Below the pieces are notes generated by a model that saw nothing but the letters and a program-made list of their open reading frames with translations, made no database searches and was not told the origin of the DNA. From positions 1-64,000 of the forward strand of contig NZ_JBDKWG010000153.1 of NCBI RefSeq assembly GCF_040151475.1: 64,000 nt of DNA. The letters run 5' to 3'. Source of the DNA: CAXBNB01 sp040151475 (GTDB lineage: Bacteria > Bacteroidota > Bacteroidia > Cytophagales > Cyclobacteriaceae). This document shows, one piece after another, positions 54,127-63,026 of this stretch. The position numbers were made by a program, and so were the translations under genes. Position 1 is the first letter of the stretch, and the number at the start of each line of letters is the position of its first letter.

Positions 54127-54157
54127 GCTTTAAGAATCCTTGAAGGATTCTTAAAGC
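54127..54157. repeat. Perfect 31-nt palindrome between PhoD-like and sulfatase genes
   Basis: GCTTTAAGAATCCTT, a central G, then its exact reverse complement. The folded RNA would be a 13-15 bp stem with a minimal loop, 20 bp before the sulfatase ATG. No T-run follows on the minus strand. It could be an mRNA-stabilising element, a partial terminator or a binding site. Confidence 0.75.
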
Positions 54158-54227
54158 TTACTGTTTTAACAGCTTCACCAATCTTTAAAAAGCTTAGTAA
54201 AGCGTGGATCGTGACTTTATAATAGTT

Positions 54228-56771
54228 TTACAATTTGACTACAATTGATTTCGAACCTTTCGCTTTAATAGATTGCACTGAAACAATGGTTTCAGCTTTA
54301 CCCAAATCAGGTTCACTTACCACAATGGTATAATAGCCAGTCTCAAATACTCTGGCATCATAGCTCGACCCTTTGATTCTTAATGTATAAACTACTTCCC
54401 CTGACTTTTCATTCCTCACTTGTACCACTGGGTTCACTACACCTTCTACGTTAATAGTTGGAAGCCATGCTACCACTTTTCTATCGTAATTCTCTTCCAT
54501 ATTGATGGTCTTAGGCCATCCGGGATATTGACTGCCCGTGGCAGGATCGTTAGGATTTACGTACCTGGGCCAACATTCCATAGTGATGTTTCTGGATTTT
54601 TTAGACAACCTCAATATACCATAACCCGGCATACGATCATGCAATTCAGAAGGAAATACTCCTGTTTCTATTCCCGGATTGGTATGGGCAAATACAGTAA
54701 CCCTGTTACCCAATCCATCCTTGTATTCTCCGGTGTACTCTTGCAATCCTTCTATGTGATTCACCGGATCCGTTAAAGGCATCCAGGCTCTCGGGTAAAA
54801 ATTAGCTATAGACGGCACACAAAATGACCACCCGGCATCATTCTGATCATCAATACCATGATGAACAATAGTAGCCAAATGCTGGTCTCCTGCAAGCATA
54901 AAACCAAAACCTTTCCTGATGGCACTCAATGCTTTATTTCTACCTCTCTGTGGCCAACCATTGGAATCAAAATCCATAATTAAGTATTGCAGGTTTGGCC
55001 CATGGTGGGTTGCCATATTACCAAAAATGGTTTGTGACAATACCACTTTCATGTCCACACCTGACCAGTCTTGAGCCCAGTCGTCCAGAAAAGCCAATTG
55101 CCGATCTCCAAGTAATGTAGCCCCCTCTACATCAGCCATTTGTGGTGTGTAATTAGGATCAATTACATGGTCAGCCCTACCGGATTTTGTATCGGGAACC
55201 AGACCATTTGGCCCTGATTTAAATTTTCTATCCTCAATGATTGCAAAACTGATTCTGCCATATTTCATGTGGGTATAATATACCCCAATTCCCTGGCCAA
55301 TAGGGGTGGGATCAAAAGCATCCGGCAAGTGGCTCACCTGAGTACGCTCTACCATTTGGACAAATTTTCCACCATGAACATAACCTCCCTTATCATCTTT
55401 ATCTGTAATACGGCCTCCGGCACCCCAGACATTACCCTGATATACATCATGATCATCGGGCAGACAAATTGTGGGCAGGTCTTTCACAATGTCCCGATAT
55501 GCCCAGCACCAGAGGTACCACTTATACATATAGTCCAATTCAATGTGTTTGATATCAGGACTGGTTGGATTGGCTCCTTCATACACCTGATCTCCACTGA
55601 AAAATAATAAGTCAGGTTTTTGCCTTGCCACATTTTGGACTACTTCATTGTGTGGAAACCAGATAAACCTGTCCCAATCAAAATAATTGGATTCCACTCC
55701 TCTCCTTACATTATGATTTCCTGTAAATCCAGCCACTACAATCTCTTCTTTGTTCACCGGGTCTTTTCTTACAATGCCCGAAAAATAGTATGGCTCGGGT
55801 TCGTTTATTTCCTGGTATTTTACACGGTAAGGCACATCTTCAGAAAAATCGAATCCTTCTACACGCATTAAAGCGGTATATCCGGGACTGATCACTTCGC
55901 CTTTAGCTACCTCTTTCCAGATATCCCCGGATTTAAATTCCAATATTACCTCTTGAGCATCCTTGCTGCCAATAGGCATTAATTGAGCATTCATTTTTAA
56001 GGTATTGTCTGTGAGAGTGTATTGAGTTGTAATGATTGGCCCTACATTTCTGCTTTTGTCAAATACAAACTTCTCTCCACTAACCTTCAGGTCATTAAAC
56101 CAATACATGCCTCCATTTTCTCCCTTACCGGGATGAGAAACCAAAGCTACATTTCCAATAGCTTTTTCTTTTTCAATCACATACTCCAACTCCCCAACTC
56201 CTTCCACATCAACCAATATTTTATAGCCTTTTTCAACCCCACTTCCTTTAATTGTAAGTGTAAATTCCTTTGGAAGGTTTTCAAGAGTTTTTTCGATCAA
56301 TACTCCGGTAGTATCACTTTCAAAATCCCTTATAAATAGTTTCTTATCGGCAGACACTCCAACAAACCAGCCCCCACCTTTTCCCGGACTGTGGTGAATC
56401 AAAGCTGCTGCTCTGTAATCTATCCCGGCACCTGCCCCGATAAGGAAACCGGTAGCAGCATCACTATTTACCTGCCCTTCATTCACCAATCCTGTTTTAA
56501 CAGAAAGTGTGAAATCACCCGTCTCACTTTCCAACCTACCTTTCATCAAATGAACAGTTCTCATTGGTTTTTTTGCCCCGGATTCTATACATGTCAGTCT
56601 TCCATTTTTCACTTCCCAATCCTGTAGTCTGTTTGCCCAGAAGTCGCCCCCTGTCCAGGTTCGGTTTGTCACCTTTTCCCAACTATAATTGAATAAATTG
56701 GTATCGTTAGTGGTGGAGCATGATATTATAAATCCAAGGATGAACAAAAAAATGCAGATATTAAGCTTCAT
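54228..56771 (-). CDS. PhoD-like metallophosphatase lipoprotein with N-terminal lectin-like domain
   Basis: Large exported protein. The start at 56771 (MKLNICIF) places a lipobox IISC directly behind the hydrophobic segment. An in-frame ATG at 56801 would add ten polar residues. Numbered from that upstream ATG, residues about 38-245 look like a jelly-roll/LamG-type domain (DFTLSVKTGLVNEG, AALIHHSPGKGGGWFVGV). The PhoD-type metallophosphatase domain spans about 355-760 with FSGDQVYEG (metal site, GDQ 403-405), LPDDHDVYQGNVWGAGG (DDHD 449-452), and AGDQHLATIVHHG. A beta-rich C-terminus follows. PhoD enzymes are calcium-dependent phosphodiesterases/phosphatases. The lectin-like front suggests a glycan-bound phosphoester as substrate, which is inference. 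Confidence 0.85.
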   Translation of the reverse strand: MKLNICIFLFILGFIISCSTTNDTNLFNYSWEKVTNRTWTGGDFWANRLQDWEVKNGRLTCIESGAKKPMRTVHLMKGRLESETGDFTLSVKTGLVNEGQVNSDAATGFLIGAGAGIDYRAAALIHHSPGKGGGWFVGVSADKKLFIRDFESDTTGVLIEKTLENLPKEFTLTIKGSGVEKGYKILVDVEGVGELEYVIEKEKAIGNVALVSHPGKGENGGMYWFNDLKVSGEKFVFDKSRNVGPIITTQYTLTDNTLKMNAQLMPIGSKDAQEVILEFKSGDIWKEVAKGEVISPGYTALMRVEGFDFSEDVPYRVKYQEINEPEPYYFSGIVRKDPVNKEEIVVAGFTGNHNVRRGVESNYFDWDRFIWFPHNEVVQNVARQKPDLLFFSGDQVYEGANPTSPDIKHIELDYMYKWYLWCWAYRDIVKDLPTICLPDDHDVYQGNVWGAGGRITDKDDKGGYVHGGKFVQMVERTQVSHLPDAFDPTPIGQGIGVYYTHMKYGRISFAIIEDRKFKSGPNGLVPDTKSGRADHVIDPNYTPQMADVEGATLLGDRQLAFLDDWAQDWSGVDMKVVLSQTIFGNMATHHGPNLQYLIMDFDSNGWPQRGRNKALSAIRKGFGFMLAGDQHLATIVHHGIDDQNDAGWSFCVPSIANFYPRAWMPLTDPVNHIEGLQEYTGEYKDGLGNRVTVFAHTNPGIETGVFPSELHDRMPGYGILRLSKKSRNITMECWPRYVNPNDPATGSQYPGWPKTINMEENYDRKVVAWLPTINVEGVVNPVVQVRNEKSGEVVYTLRIKGSSYDARVFETGYYTIVVSEPDLGKAETIVSVQSIKAKGSKSIVVKL

Positions 56772-57022
56772 AAGTAAATGTTTAGTTTTAATAAGATTCA
56801 AACGATTTGCTTGTTTTCTAACTTAGGTAAATAAACGTCTGAATTACGGGTATAAATATATTCACAATTTAGCTCCTTTTATCCTTTTAAACCAAAATGT
56901 CTTTTTCTCGCATCAACAGAAATAATACAACACAAAGATTTTTTTTAATTTATGAGTAATAGCTCAAAACTCAACCTACTACTAATCTTGTTTATCGCAT
57001 AGTAAATTTGAACCAGACAAAA
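56772..57022. other. AT-rich upstream region of the PhoD-like gene
   Basis: About 250 bp with no recognisable gene. It presumably carries the promoter for the minus-strand PhoD-like gene. Several A/T tracts are present (for example near 56940), but no convincing -33/-7 pair was found. Confidence 0.35.
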
Positions 57023-57063
57023 AAGAGGTTGTTCAGTACAGCAATATACTGAATCAACCTCTT
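57023..57063 (-). terminator. Intrinsic terminator behind the decayed SusD of locus C
   Basis: AAGAGGTTG-TTCAGTA pairs with TACTGAA-T-CAACCTCTT (one bulge, loop of about 8). On the minus strand it is followed by TTTTTTGTC. It still marks the old 3' end of the locus C operon, just after the stop codon of the SusD remnant. Confidence 0.75.
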
Positions 57064-57085
57064 CTTAATTACAATATATTAAATG

Positions 57086-57410
57086 CTAATTTAAGTATCC
57101 GGGGTTTTCTACCAATTTTGGATTATCAGCCCTCTTTCCCAGGCCAAGGGCATAATAATAGTTTCTCTCTGTATGTGATCTTAATGTTCCCTTATCACCA
57201 TCTGCAGTGGCTATTGTATAGGTATCCGCATCGTAATCGTACCTAAAGTGCATCCTATGACGCATTACACCGTCAAGTTCAGCTACAGCAATTCCACCTT
57301 CTCAAGTCCCAAAATACATGTGATTCAAAAGCCAATTCCACCCCTCTTTCCTGCCTTATTTTATCTTCCGTAATTTCTACTGAACTGGCTCTACCTCTCA
57401 AATCGTTCAT
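57086..57410 (-). pseudogene. C-terminal remnant of a second SusD gene, frameshifted
   Basis: Translating the minus strand from 57410 gives NDLRGRAS, ITEDKIRQERGVELAFES and HVFWDLRRW. After a one-base shift it continues IAVAELDGVM, HFRYDYDADTYTIA, ERNYYYALGLGKRADNPKL and VENPGYLN, then TAG at 57086-57088. These are the last about 105 residues of a SusD protein. The pattern RRW-IAVAELDG and ENPGYLN matches the locus B type (RRWRTAEAELNG, QNPGYIE), not the intact SusD gene that follows upstream. The upstream part of the gene is missing, and a stop lies 12 bp before 57410. Base composition is like the rest of the window, unlike the AT-rich neighbour. Confidence 0.85.
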
Positions 57411-57596
57411 CGTTATTTTCTATCTCACGATCTTTATATATTCCATTATTACTTCATTGGTGACATTTCAAGAACTCGCCAAAAAATAGCCTCCCTCAAA
57501 ACTGCTTCGATACACTCTTAAATTTACTCATTGGTTTTCAGCTATCTGTGCTAACTTACTTAGAGATATTCTCCCATTCCCAGTATTAGACATGAA
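57411..57596. other. Junction region between SusD remnant and intact SusD
   Basis: This 186-bp stretch has stops in all minus-strand frames. Short open pieces (MSNTGNGRISLSKLAQIAENQ-stop, and a piece with EGGYFLAS) faintly recall Rrf2-type regulators, but this is too weak to call. It may be the scar of the recombination that introduced the current SusCD. Confidence 0.35.
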
Positions 57597-59486
57597 CTAT
57601 CTATTGTAACCTTCGTTTTGGGTTATTTTTTCACCACTTCTATTTATTTCTGAAGCAGGAATTGGCAAACGGTATAATTTATCATCCCAATTTCTTGGGT
57701 ATTGATTTGCGATTGACCCAAAAGTAAAAGATAATGTACCAAACGCACCTCCTGGTTCATTTAATTGATGAGTAAGTACACTCCAATCCATGAATGATTC
57801 TACAATACCTTCAATTGGTTGACCAATAGTTTCAGAACCTATTTTCCATCTAAGAATATCAAAAAATCTATGATCTTCTAAGTGCAATTCAATTGCTCTT
57901 TCTTTTCTATAATCTTCAACTAATTGAACACCAGAACTTGTAAGGGCGGGCATACCAGATCTGGCTCTTACTTGATCCAAATAAATTTTAGCTTCAGCCT
58001 CTTGACCTAATGCAATTTTAATTTCAGCCATATTCAAATAAAACTCTGTTATTCTAAAAAATAACTGCATCTGAGGTACATCACTTGTTGTATTCCATCT
58101 TATGTTATTCCAATCTATAAATTTTAAAACATTATATCTTGTAATTGCATTTTTTCCAGGCCATCCAAATACTTTGTCAGCATATGTAAATCCATCTGAT
58201 CCGAAATTCCAAGCCATTGAAAAACCAAAAGTTCTAACGCCTGTATTCCTATCCGGATAATTTGGATTTACAAAAGGTTCCGTATTCCAACTTACCCCTG
58301 TTGGGTCTGTAATACTTTCATAATTTTGTTGACGTCTAAATTGCACGGTTCCATCATCATACTTAAAATTAAATGGCCCAGAACCTGGATACATAATGGA
58401 TGAATAAAATCTTGGGTCTCTATTTTCCCAAAACTTTTGGGGATCATATCCAGAACCTTCATCAGTTATCCTTTGACCATCTGCCATCTGAAACATATCT
58501 GCAAATTGTTGAGTCGGCATCATATGGTTCGATCCTAAACCACCAAAACTTGGCCACAACATAAAATTAATATCAGACTGATATATTCTTGATGTAGCAT
58601 TATATGCCCTTGCGAAAATAATTTCATCTGATTGATAATTAGTTTTAAAAGGAATTTGTGTGTAATCAAGTGTCAACGATTTACCAGAATTCAACACAGC
58701 CATAGTTGCTGTTTCTGCTGCGGACCATTTTGACATGTCATTTCCCGGGTTGTTTAATGGGCTTGCCATGTACAAAAGCATTCTTGCTTTTAAGGCCTTT
58801 GCTGCAATAGGGGTTATTTTACCCATAACTTCAGGTGCTGATGCTAACTCTTCAATAGCCAAATTACTTTCAGAAACTACAAAATTTGCAACCTCGTCAT
58901 ACGTATTCCTGCCTATTTGTAAACTCTCCTCATCTGCGAAATCAAAAGAAGTAGTAACTAAAGGTACGCCACCATATAAACGGATTAAATCAAAATATAA
59001 ATAGGCCCTTATGAACCGCATCTCTCCGTTCATAATTTTTATTTTGTCAGGATCAATTGTTGAACCTTCAATCTTTTCAAAATAAGAATTGATTGTAGCA
59101 ATACTCGTATAATATGAACCCCATCCAGCGAAATTCTCAACATTGTCAGGTGATATATCACCATGAATATAATCGCGAAAGCCGTCCTGAAAGTTAATTG
59201 GATCAGGGTAATACCCTGAAATATTTCTACTCCAAAGCATAATATCAGTTATTCCATCGTATCCACCAAAAGCTGGATTTGTAAGTCGCCTTAAACTTTC
59301 ATAGGTATTATATACCAATGATTGTGCTAGATTTTCATCGTTAAATACCACATCTTCTGAAAATCTATCAGTAGGTGTTATGTCTAAAAGTGTATCCTTT
59401 TCACAAGAAGTATTTAGTATACAAATACATATTGTGATTAATGACACAAACATTAAAAACGATTTGTTTTTTATTTTTTCCATCAT
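57597..59486 (-). CDS. SusD/RagB-family glycan-binding lipoprotein (locus C)
   Basis: Surface glycan-binding lipoprotein of 629 residues with a signal peptide ending in a lipobox (LNTSC, Cys28) and then EKDTLLDITPTDRFSED. SusD motifs include MRFIRAYLYFDLIRLYGGVPL, EFYLNMAEIKIALG, YLDQVRARSGMP, and RKERAIELHLEDHRFFDILRW, and the end is PIPASEINRSGEKITQNEGYNR-like. It begins 8 bp after SusC. The gene is clearly richer in A+T (around 30% GC by hand counts of sample lines) than the SusD genes of loci A, B and D. Downstream lies a remnant of a different SusD, suggesting this gene replaced it. Confidence 0.95.
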   Translation of the reverse strand: MMEKIKNKSFLMFVSLITICICILNTSCEKDTLLDITPTDRFSEDVVFNDENLAQSLVYNTYESLRRLTNPAFGGYDGITDIMLWSRNISGYYPDPINFQDGFRDYIHGDISPDNVENFAGWGSYYTSIATINSYFEKIEGSTIDPDKIKIMNGEMRFIRAYLYFDLIRLYGGVPLVTTSFDFADEESLQIGRNTYDEVANFVVSESNLAIEELASAPEVMGKITPIAAKALKARMLLYMASPLNNPGNDMSKWSAAETATMAVLNSGKSLTLDYTQIPFKTNYQSDEIIFARAYNATSRIYQSDINFMLWPSFGGLGSNHMMPTQQFADMFQMADGQRITDEGSGYDPQKFWENRDPRFYSSIMYPGSGPFNFKYDDGTVQFRRQQNYESITDPTGVSWNTEPFVNPNYPDRNTGVRTFGFSMAWNFGSDGFTYADKVFGWPGKNAITRYNVLKFIDWNNIRWNTTSDVPQMQLFFRITEFYLNMAEIKIALGQEAEAKIYLDQVRARSGMPALTSSGVQLVEDYRKERAIELHLEDHRFFDILRWKIGSETIGQPIEGIVESFMDWSVLTHQLNEPGGAFGTLSFTFGSIANQYPRNWDDKLYRLPIPASEINRSGEKITQNEGYNR

Positions 59487-59494
59487 GGTTTTAT

Positions 59495-62400
59495 TTAAAA
59501 TGTTATATCTACTCCTAAATTATACGTACTCATCATAGGATAAGCTCCCAACACTGAACTCAATTCAGGATCGACAGCACCATATTTATCCATATTATTG
59601 AATACCATAAAGAAATTATCGGCTGAAGCATAAATTCTAAATTTAGAAATATGTGCCTTTGATAATAATTTATTGTCTGATATTGTATATCCTAGGTTCA
59701 AAGTTTTAAATCTAAACCAAGATTTGGTTTGCATATTGAAATCCGAGGCAATACCAATGCTGTTTTGACCACTTTTAGGTAACTCGGCATTTGGATTCTC
59801 TAGGTTAAAACTATTTTCAGCAACATATTGTAAATTATTACCATGTGTAATATTAAAATCATTACCAAATTGCCAAAAATCCCCATAACTACCATTAAAA
59901 TACATAGCTAAATCAAAACCAGCATAGTTAGCAGTAAATTGAAAACCATATTTAAGCTCCGAGTTCAAATTCTTTCTATACCTATCATTTGAATTTATAA
60001 TACCATCTCCATTCTTATCCTCGTATTTTAAAAACCCAGCTCTAGCTTGCGAATAAGTAGCCCCCTCCAGTGCCTCATCATCGGTTTTATATATACCTAC
60101 AGCATGCAATAATAGAGGGGATCCTAATGCATGTCCAGTAAGATTTTGATAGGCTGCTACTTCAGGGTCAGCATTAGGTACCTCATCAAAAAATGTAATT
60201 TCATTTTTATTTGTAGCTACATTTCCAGCTATCTTATAACTAAACTTGTTGATTCTATTTCTAAAACCTAATTGTAATTCAAAACCTTGATTCTTCATTG
60301 TTCCTATGTTTTGATCTGGTAATATTATACCAGTATAATCGGGAACTGAAAAATTCTTTTTAGCTAAAATATTTTCTGTAAGTACTTTAAAATAATCAAA
60401 CTCAAGAAATAATCTATTATCTAAAAAACTCATTTCCATACCTATATCCGATGATGTAGCGACTTCCCATGTGATATCGGGATTTGGAGACCCTAGTTCA
60501 TTCAACCCTTGCGTATTTGCATTATCAATAACAGCACCGTTTGTAATACCATAAGCACTTAAAAATTGAAAAGGATTTACTCTATCATTCCCTAACTTGC
60601 CCCAAGAAGCTCTCAACTTTACTTGTGAAAAAATATTTTTGGGCATAAATTCTTCTTCGCTAATTAGCCAACCTGCACTAACACCAGGAAAATATCCCCA
60701 TCTTTTTGATGGAGCAAAAATTGCTGAACCATCTGCTCTGAAATTAAAAGTTAATAAATACTTTTTCTTGTAATCGTAAGAAGCTCTACCAAAAAACGTT
60801 TGAGTTGCTACATTACTTGATGAACCATCATTCTTAAAGAAATCAGTATCTGCAACGCCTGCAAAAAGTTCTGGAATTGCGTATGTATTATATTCCGTTC
60901 TTCCTGCATACAAGTTGTTACTTTTAAAGGTCATATCCTGATAAGCAGCAAAAACCGTAACTGAATGCGCATTGTTAAACAAATGATCATAACCTATTTG
61001 AACATGAAGTGTATTTCTTACATTTTGATCAAAATAATCATGTACTCCATAAGTCCAAGTCCCAGCCAATATAGATGGTATTTTTTGAATCTCCCCCGTG
61101 ATTAAATCTTTTCCAAAATAGTGGTATGGGGTGACAAGGTTCTTTCTAAATGTAGAAGTGTGTATCTTTGAGATAAATGTACTTACGTATAATCCACCAG
61201 TATTCGGAATAAGGTATTTCAAATTAACTTTACCGTTATATATCTTTGTGTCCCATTTTTGAAAACCTTCACTTAATGATACTGCCACCGGAGACCAGTA
61301 AGCATCTCCATTTGTAGGTAAATTTATATCATCATCAATAAATGCTTCAAATGTAGGATTCATATTTGAAGCTAAATCTAAACCAGCACTTGTACCATAA
61401 GTGTTTACTCGTGAAGTCTTCGATCTAAAAGAGAGATCCAAACCCATTTCCAATCCTTCAAATAAATTAAAATCCAAATTAGTCCTGATGTTATTCTGAT
61501 CGTTTTTAAATTTATCATCATTTACAAGAGCAGAATTTTGGTTTGCTGTACTTGCACTAACAAAATATTTAACTTCTTCTGTTCCTCCGGAAATTGTAAT
61601 ATCATATTTTCCCTGATATATAGGTAAGTCTAAATAGGATTTCATCCAATTGGTACTGGTTTTTCTTCCGGAAGTAAACTCGGCAATATCATCATCCGAG
61701 TATGTTGGTGAAAGCCCATCTAACACTTCTTTATCATTTAATGCCTTCATAAAAGAAAGTGCATCTGCTAATTTAGGCAATCTCGTTGGAGACTGAAAAG
61801 AGCTTGAAGTTGTAATCCGTACCTTAGTTTTACTAAGCTCCCCTCTTTTAGTTGTTACTACAATAACACCTCCAGATGCTTGCATTCCATATATAGCTGC
61901 TGAAGCATCTTTCAATACTGAAATAGAAGCGATATCATTTGGATTGAGCCTATTCAGCCCTTCAAAATCTGCACTTGCCACTCCATCAATTACTATTAAT
62001 GCTGCATTGTCTCTAAAAGTATTTGAACCCCTAATATTAATTACAGGATTACTAAAACCTGGTGAAGCAGCTGTTTGTACTATATTTAGCCCTGGTAAAA
62101 GACCTTGTAATGAGTTAGTCAAATTAACAGATGGTGTTTTAGTAGCCATACTGCCCTCGATTTGGACAATGGCACTGGTAAGCTCGGTTTTTTTCTGGGT
62201 ACCATAACCCACCACCACGATATCCTCCAGTTGTTGTGCATCCAGTTCCATCTGTACATCGACCACCGATTGGTTATTGACCAGGATTTCGCTGGTTTTG
62301 TAGCCAACGAACGACACTGTGATCAGCGATTGCTCTGATACGGTCAGTTTGTAATTTCCATCCAGGTCTGTAGTGGTTCCAGTCGTAGTGCCTTTTGCAA

Positions 62401-62872
62401 CAACAGATGCACCTGGCAGGCCATCACCGTTTTCATCGGTAATTTTACCGGAGATTTCCACATCGGCTAAAACATCGATAAACTCTTCTAAAAATGATCC
62501 TTCGGAATCATTTTTATTTACCTGTATGGTTTCATCCACACGTTTAAAACTCAAACCTGTGTTTTTCGAGATATACCTTAGCAGGTTGGCTAGGGATTCT
62601 TGCTCGAATGAAGCGCTGATCCTTTTATTTTTTTCGATGATGCTCCTTTTATAAGCAAAAGAAAAAGATGTCTTGCCTTCAATCGTGGTGAATACATCCT
62701 TGATAGATGCCTCTTTCATTTCCAGTGTCAGGTATATGTTTTCAATGCTCTGGTTCTTTTGAGCATCTACTTCACTTGCAAGTAAGAAGGTAAAAGTGAG
62801 GCACTGTACTAAAAATCCAATAATAGCAAACTGTGACATAAGGAGTAGTTGCCGTATAAATTTAAATTTCAT
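59495..62872 (-). CDS. SusC/RagA-family TonB-dependent transporter with STN domain (locus C, apparent chimera)
   Basis: Outer-membrane importer of 1125 residues: signal peptide (about 1-38, ending EVDAQ), STN domain (about 45-118), carboxypeptidase-regulatory-like domain (VEISGKITDENGDGLPGAS), plug from VVVGYGTQKKTELTSA, and a beta-barrel ending YNLGVDITF. The first about 240 codons (62150-62872) have ordinary composition (45-48% GC in sampled lines) and closely resemble the locus B N-terminus. The plug and barrel below about 62.1 kb drop to 18-30% GC in sampled lines. This suggests that the glycan-specific part was exchanged while the FecR-contacting part stayed. FecR is encoded directly upstream. 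Confidence 0.96.
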   Translation of the reverse strand: MKFKFIRQLLLMSQFAIIGFLVQCLTFTFLLASEVDAQKNQSIENIYLTLEMKEASIKDVFTTIEGKTSFSFAYKRSIIEKNKRISASFEQESLANLLRYISKNTGLSFKRVDETIQVNKNDSEGSFLEEFIDVLADVEISGKITDENGDGLPGASVVAKGTTTGTTTDLDGNYKLTVSEQSLITVSFVGYKTSEILVNNQSVVDVQMELDAQQLEDIVVVGYGTQKKTELTSAIVQIEGSMATKTPSVNLTNSLQGLLPGLNIVQTAASPGFSNPVINIRGSNTFRDNAALIVIDGVASADFEGLNRLNPNDIASISVLKDASAAIYGMQASGGVIVVTTKRGELSKTKVRITTSSSFQSPTRLPKLADALSFMKALNDKEVLDGLSPTYSDDDIAEFTSGRKTSTNWMKSYLDLPIYQGKYDITISGGTEEVKYFVSASTANQNSALVNDDKFKNDQNNIRTNLDFNLFEGLEMGLDLSFRSKTSRVNTYGTSAGLDLASNMNPTFEAFIDDDINLPTNGDAYWSPVAVSLSEGFQKWDTKIYNGKVNLKYLIPNTGGLYVSTFISKIHTSTFRKNLVTPYHYFGKDLITGEIQKIPSILAGTWTYGVHDYFDQNVRNTLHVQIGYDHLFNNAHSVTVFAAYQDMTFKSNNLYAGRTEYNTYAIPELFAGVADTDFFKNDGSSSNVATQTFFGRASYDYKKKYLLTFNFRADGSAIFAPSKRWGYFPGVSAGWLISEEEFMPKNIFSQVKLRASWGKLGNDRVNPFQFLSAYGITNGAVIDNANTQGLNELGSPNPDITWEVATSSDIGMEMSFLDNRLFLEFDYFKVLTENILAKKNFSVPDYTGIILPDQNIGTMKNQGFELQLGFRNRINKFSYKIAGNVATNKNEITFFDEVPNADPEVAAYQNLTGHALGSPLLLHAVGIYKTDDEALEGATYSQARAGFLKYEDKNGDGIINSNDRYRKNLNSELKYGFQFTANYAGFDLAMYFNGSYGDFWQFGNDFNITHGNNLQYVAENSFNLENPNAELPKSGQNSIGIASDFNMQTKSWFRFKTLNLGYTISDNKLLSKAHISKFRIYASADNFFMVFNNMDKYGAVDPELSSVLGAYPMMSTYNLGVDITF

Positions 62873-62886
62873 ATTTTTACATGATT

Positions 62887-63013
62887 TGGTGAATAGTTTA
62901 TTTCATCAAAGACCTTTTGTGATTGGTAGTATTTCTTTGTCCGCCAAGATTTTGGATATACTTCATCACATTCGAACTTATCGCCAGTTGTCTTCGGATG
63001 ACTGGCTTTTTTT
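62887..63013 (+). ncRNA. Candidate DonS-like antisense small RNA, locus C
   Basis: The hairpin GCCAGT (62983-62988)...ACTGGC (63001-63006) with a TTCG loop is followed by TTTTTTT on the plus strand (63007-63013), again opposite to fecR and susC. The promoter at the conserved position over the susC ATG is imperfect: TTG (62849-62851), 20 bp, TATTTTTA (62872-62879). The start and length (about 125 nt) are therefore less certain than in loci A and B. Confidence 0.45.
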
Positions 63014-63026
63014 GAGTATTATCTTT

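Noticed and set aside
57411..57596. Possible decayed Rrf2-type regulator between the SusD remnant and the intact SusD
   Set aside because: Only two short fragments (ISLSKLAQIAE and EGGYFLAS) separated by stops. The resemblance is too weak to name a family without a search.
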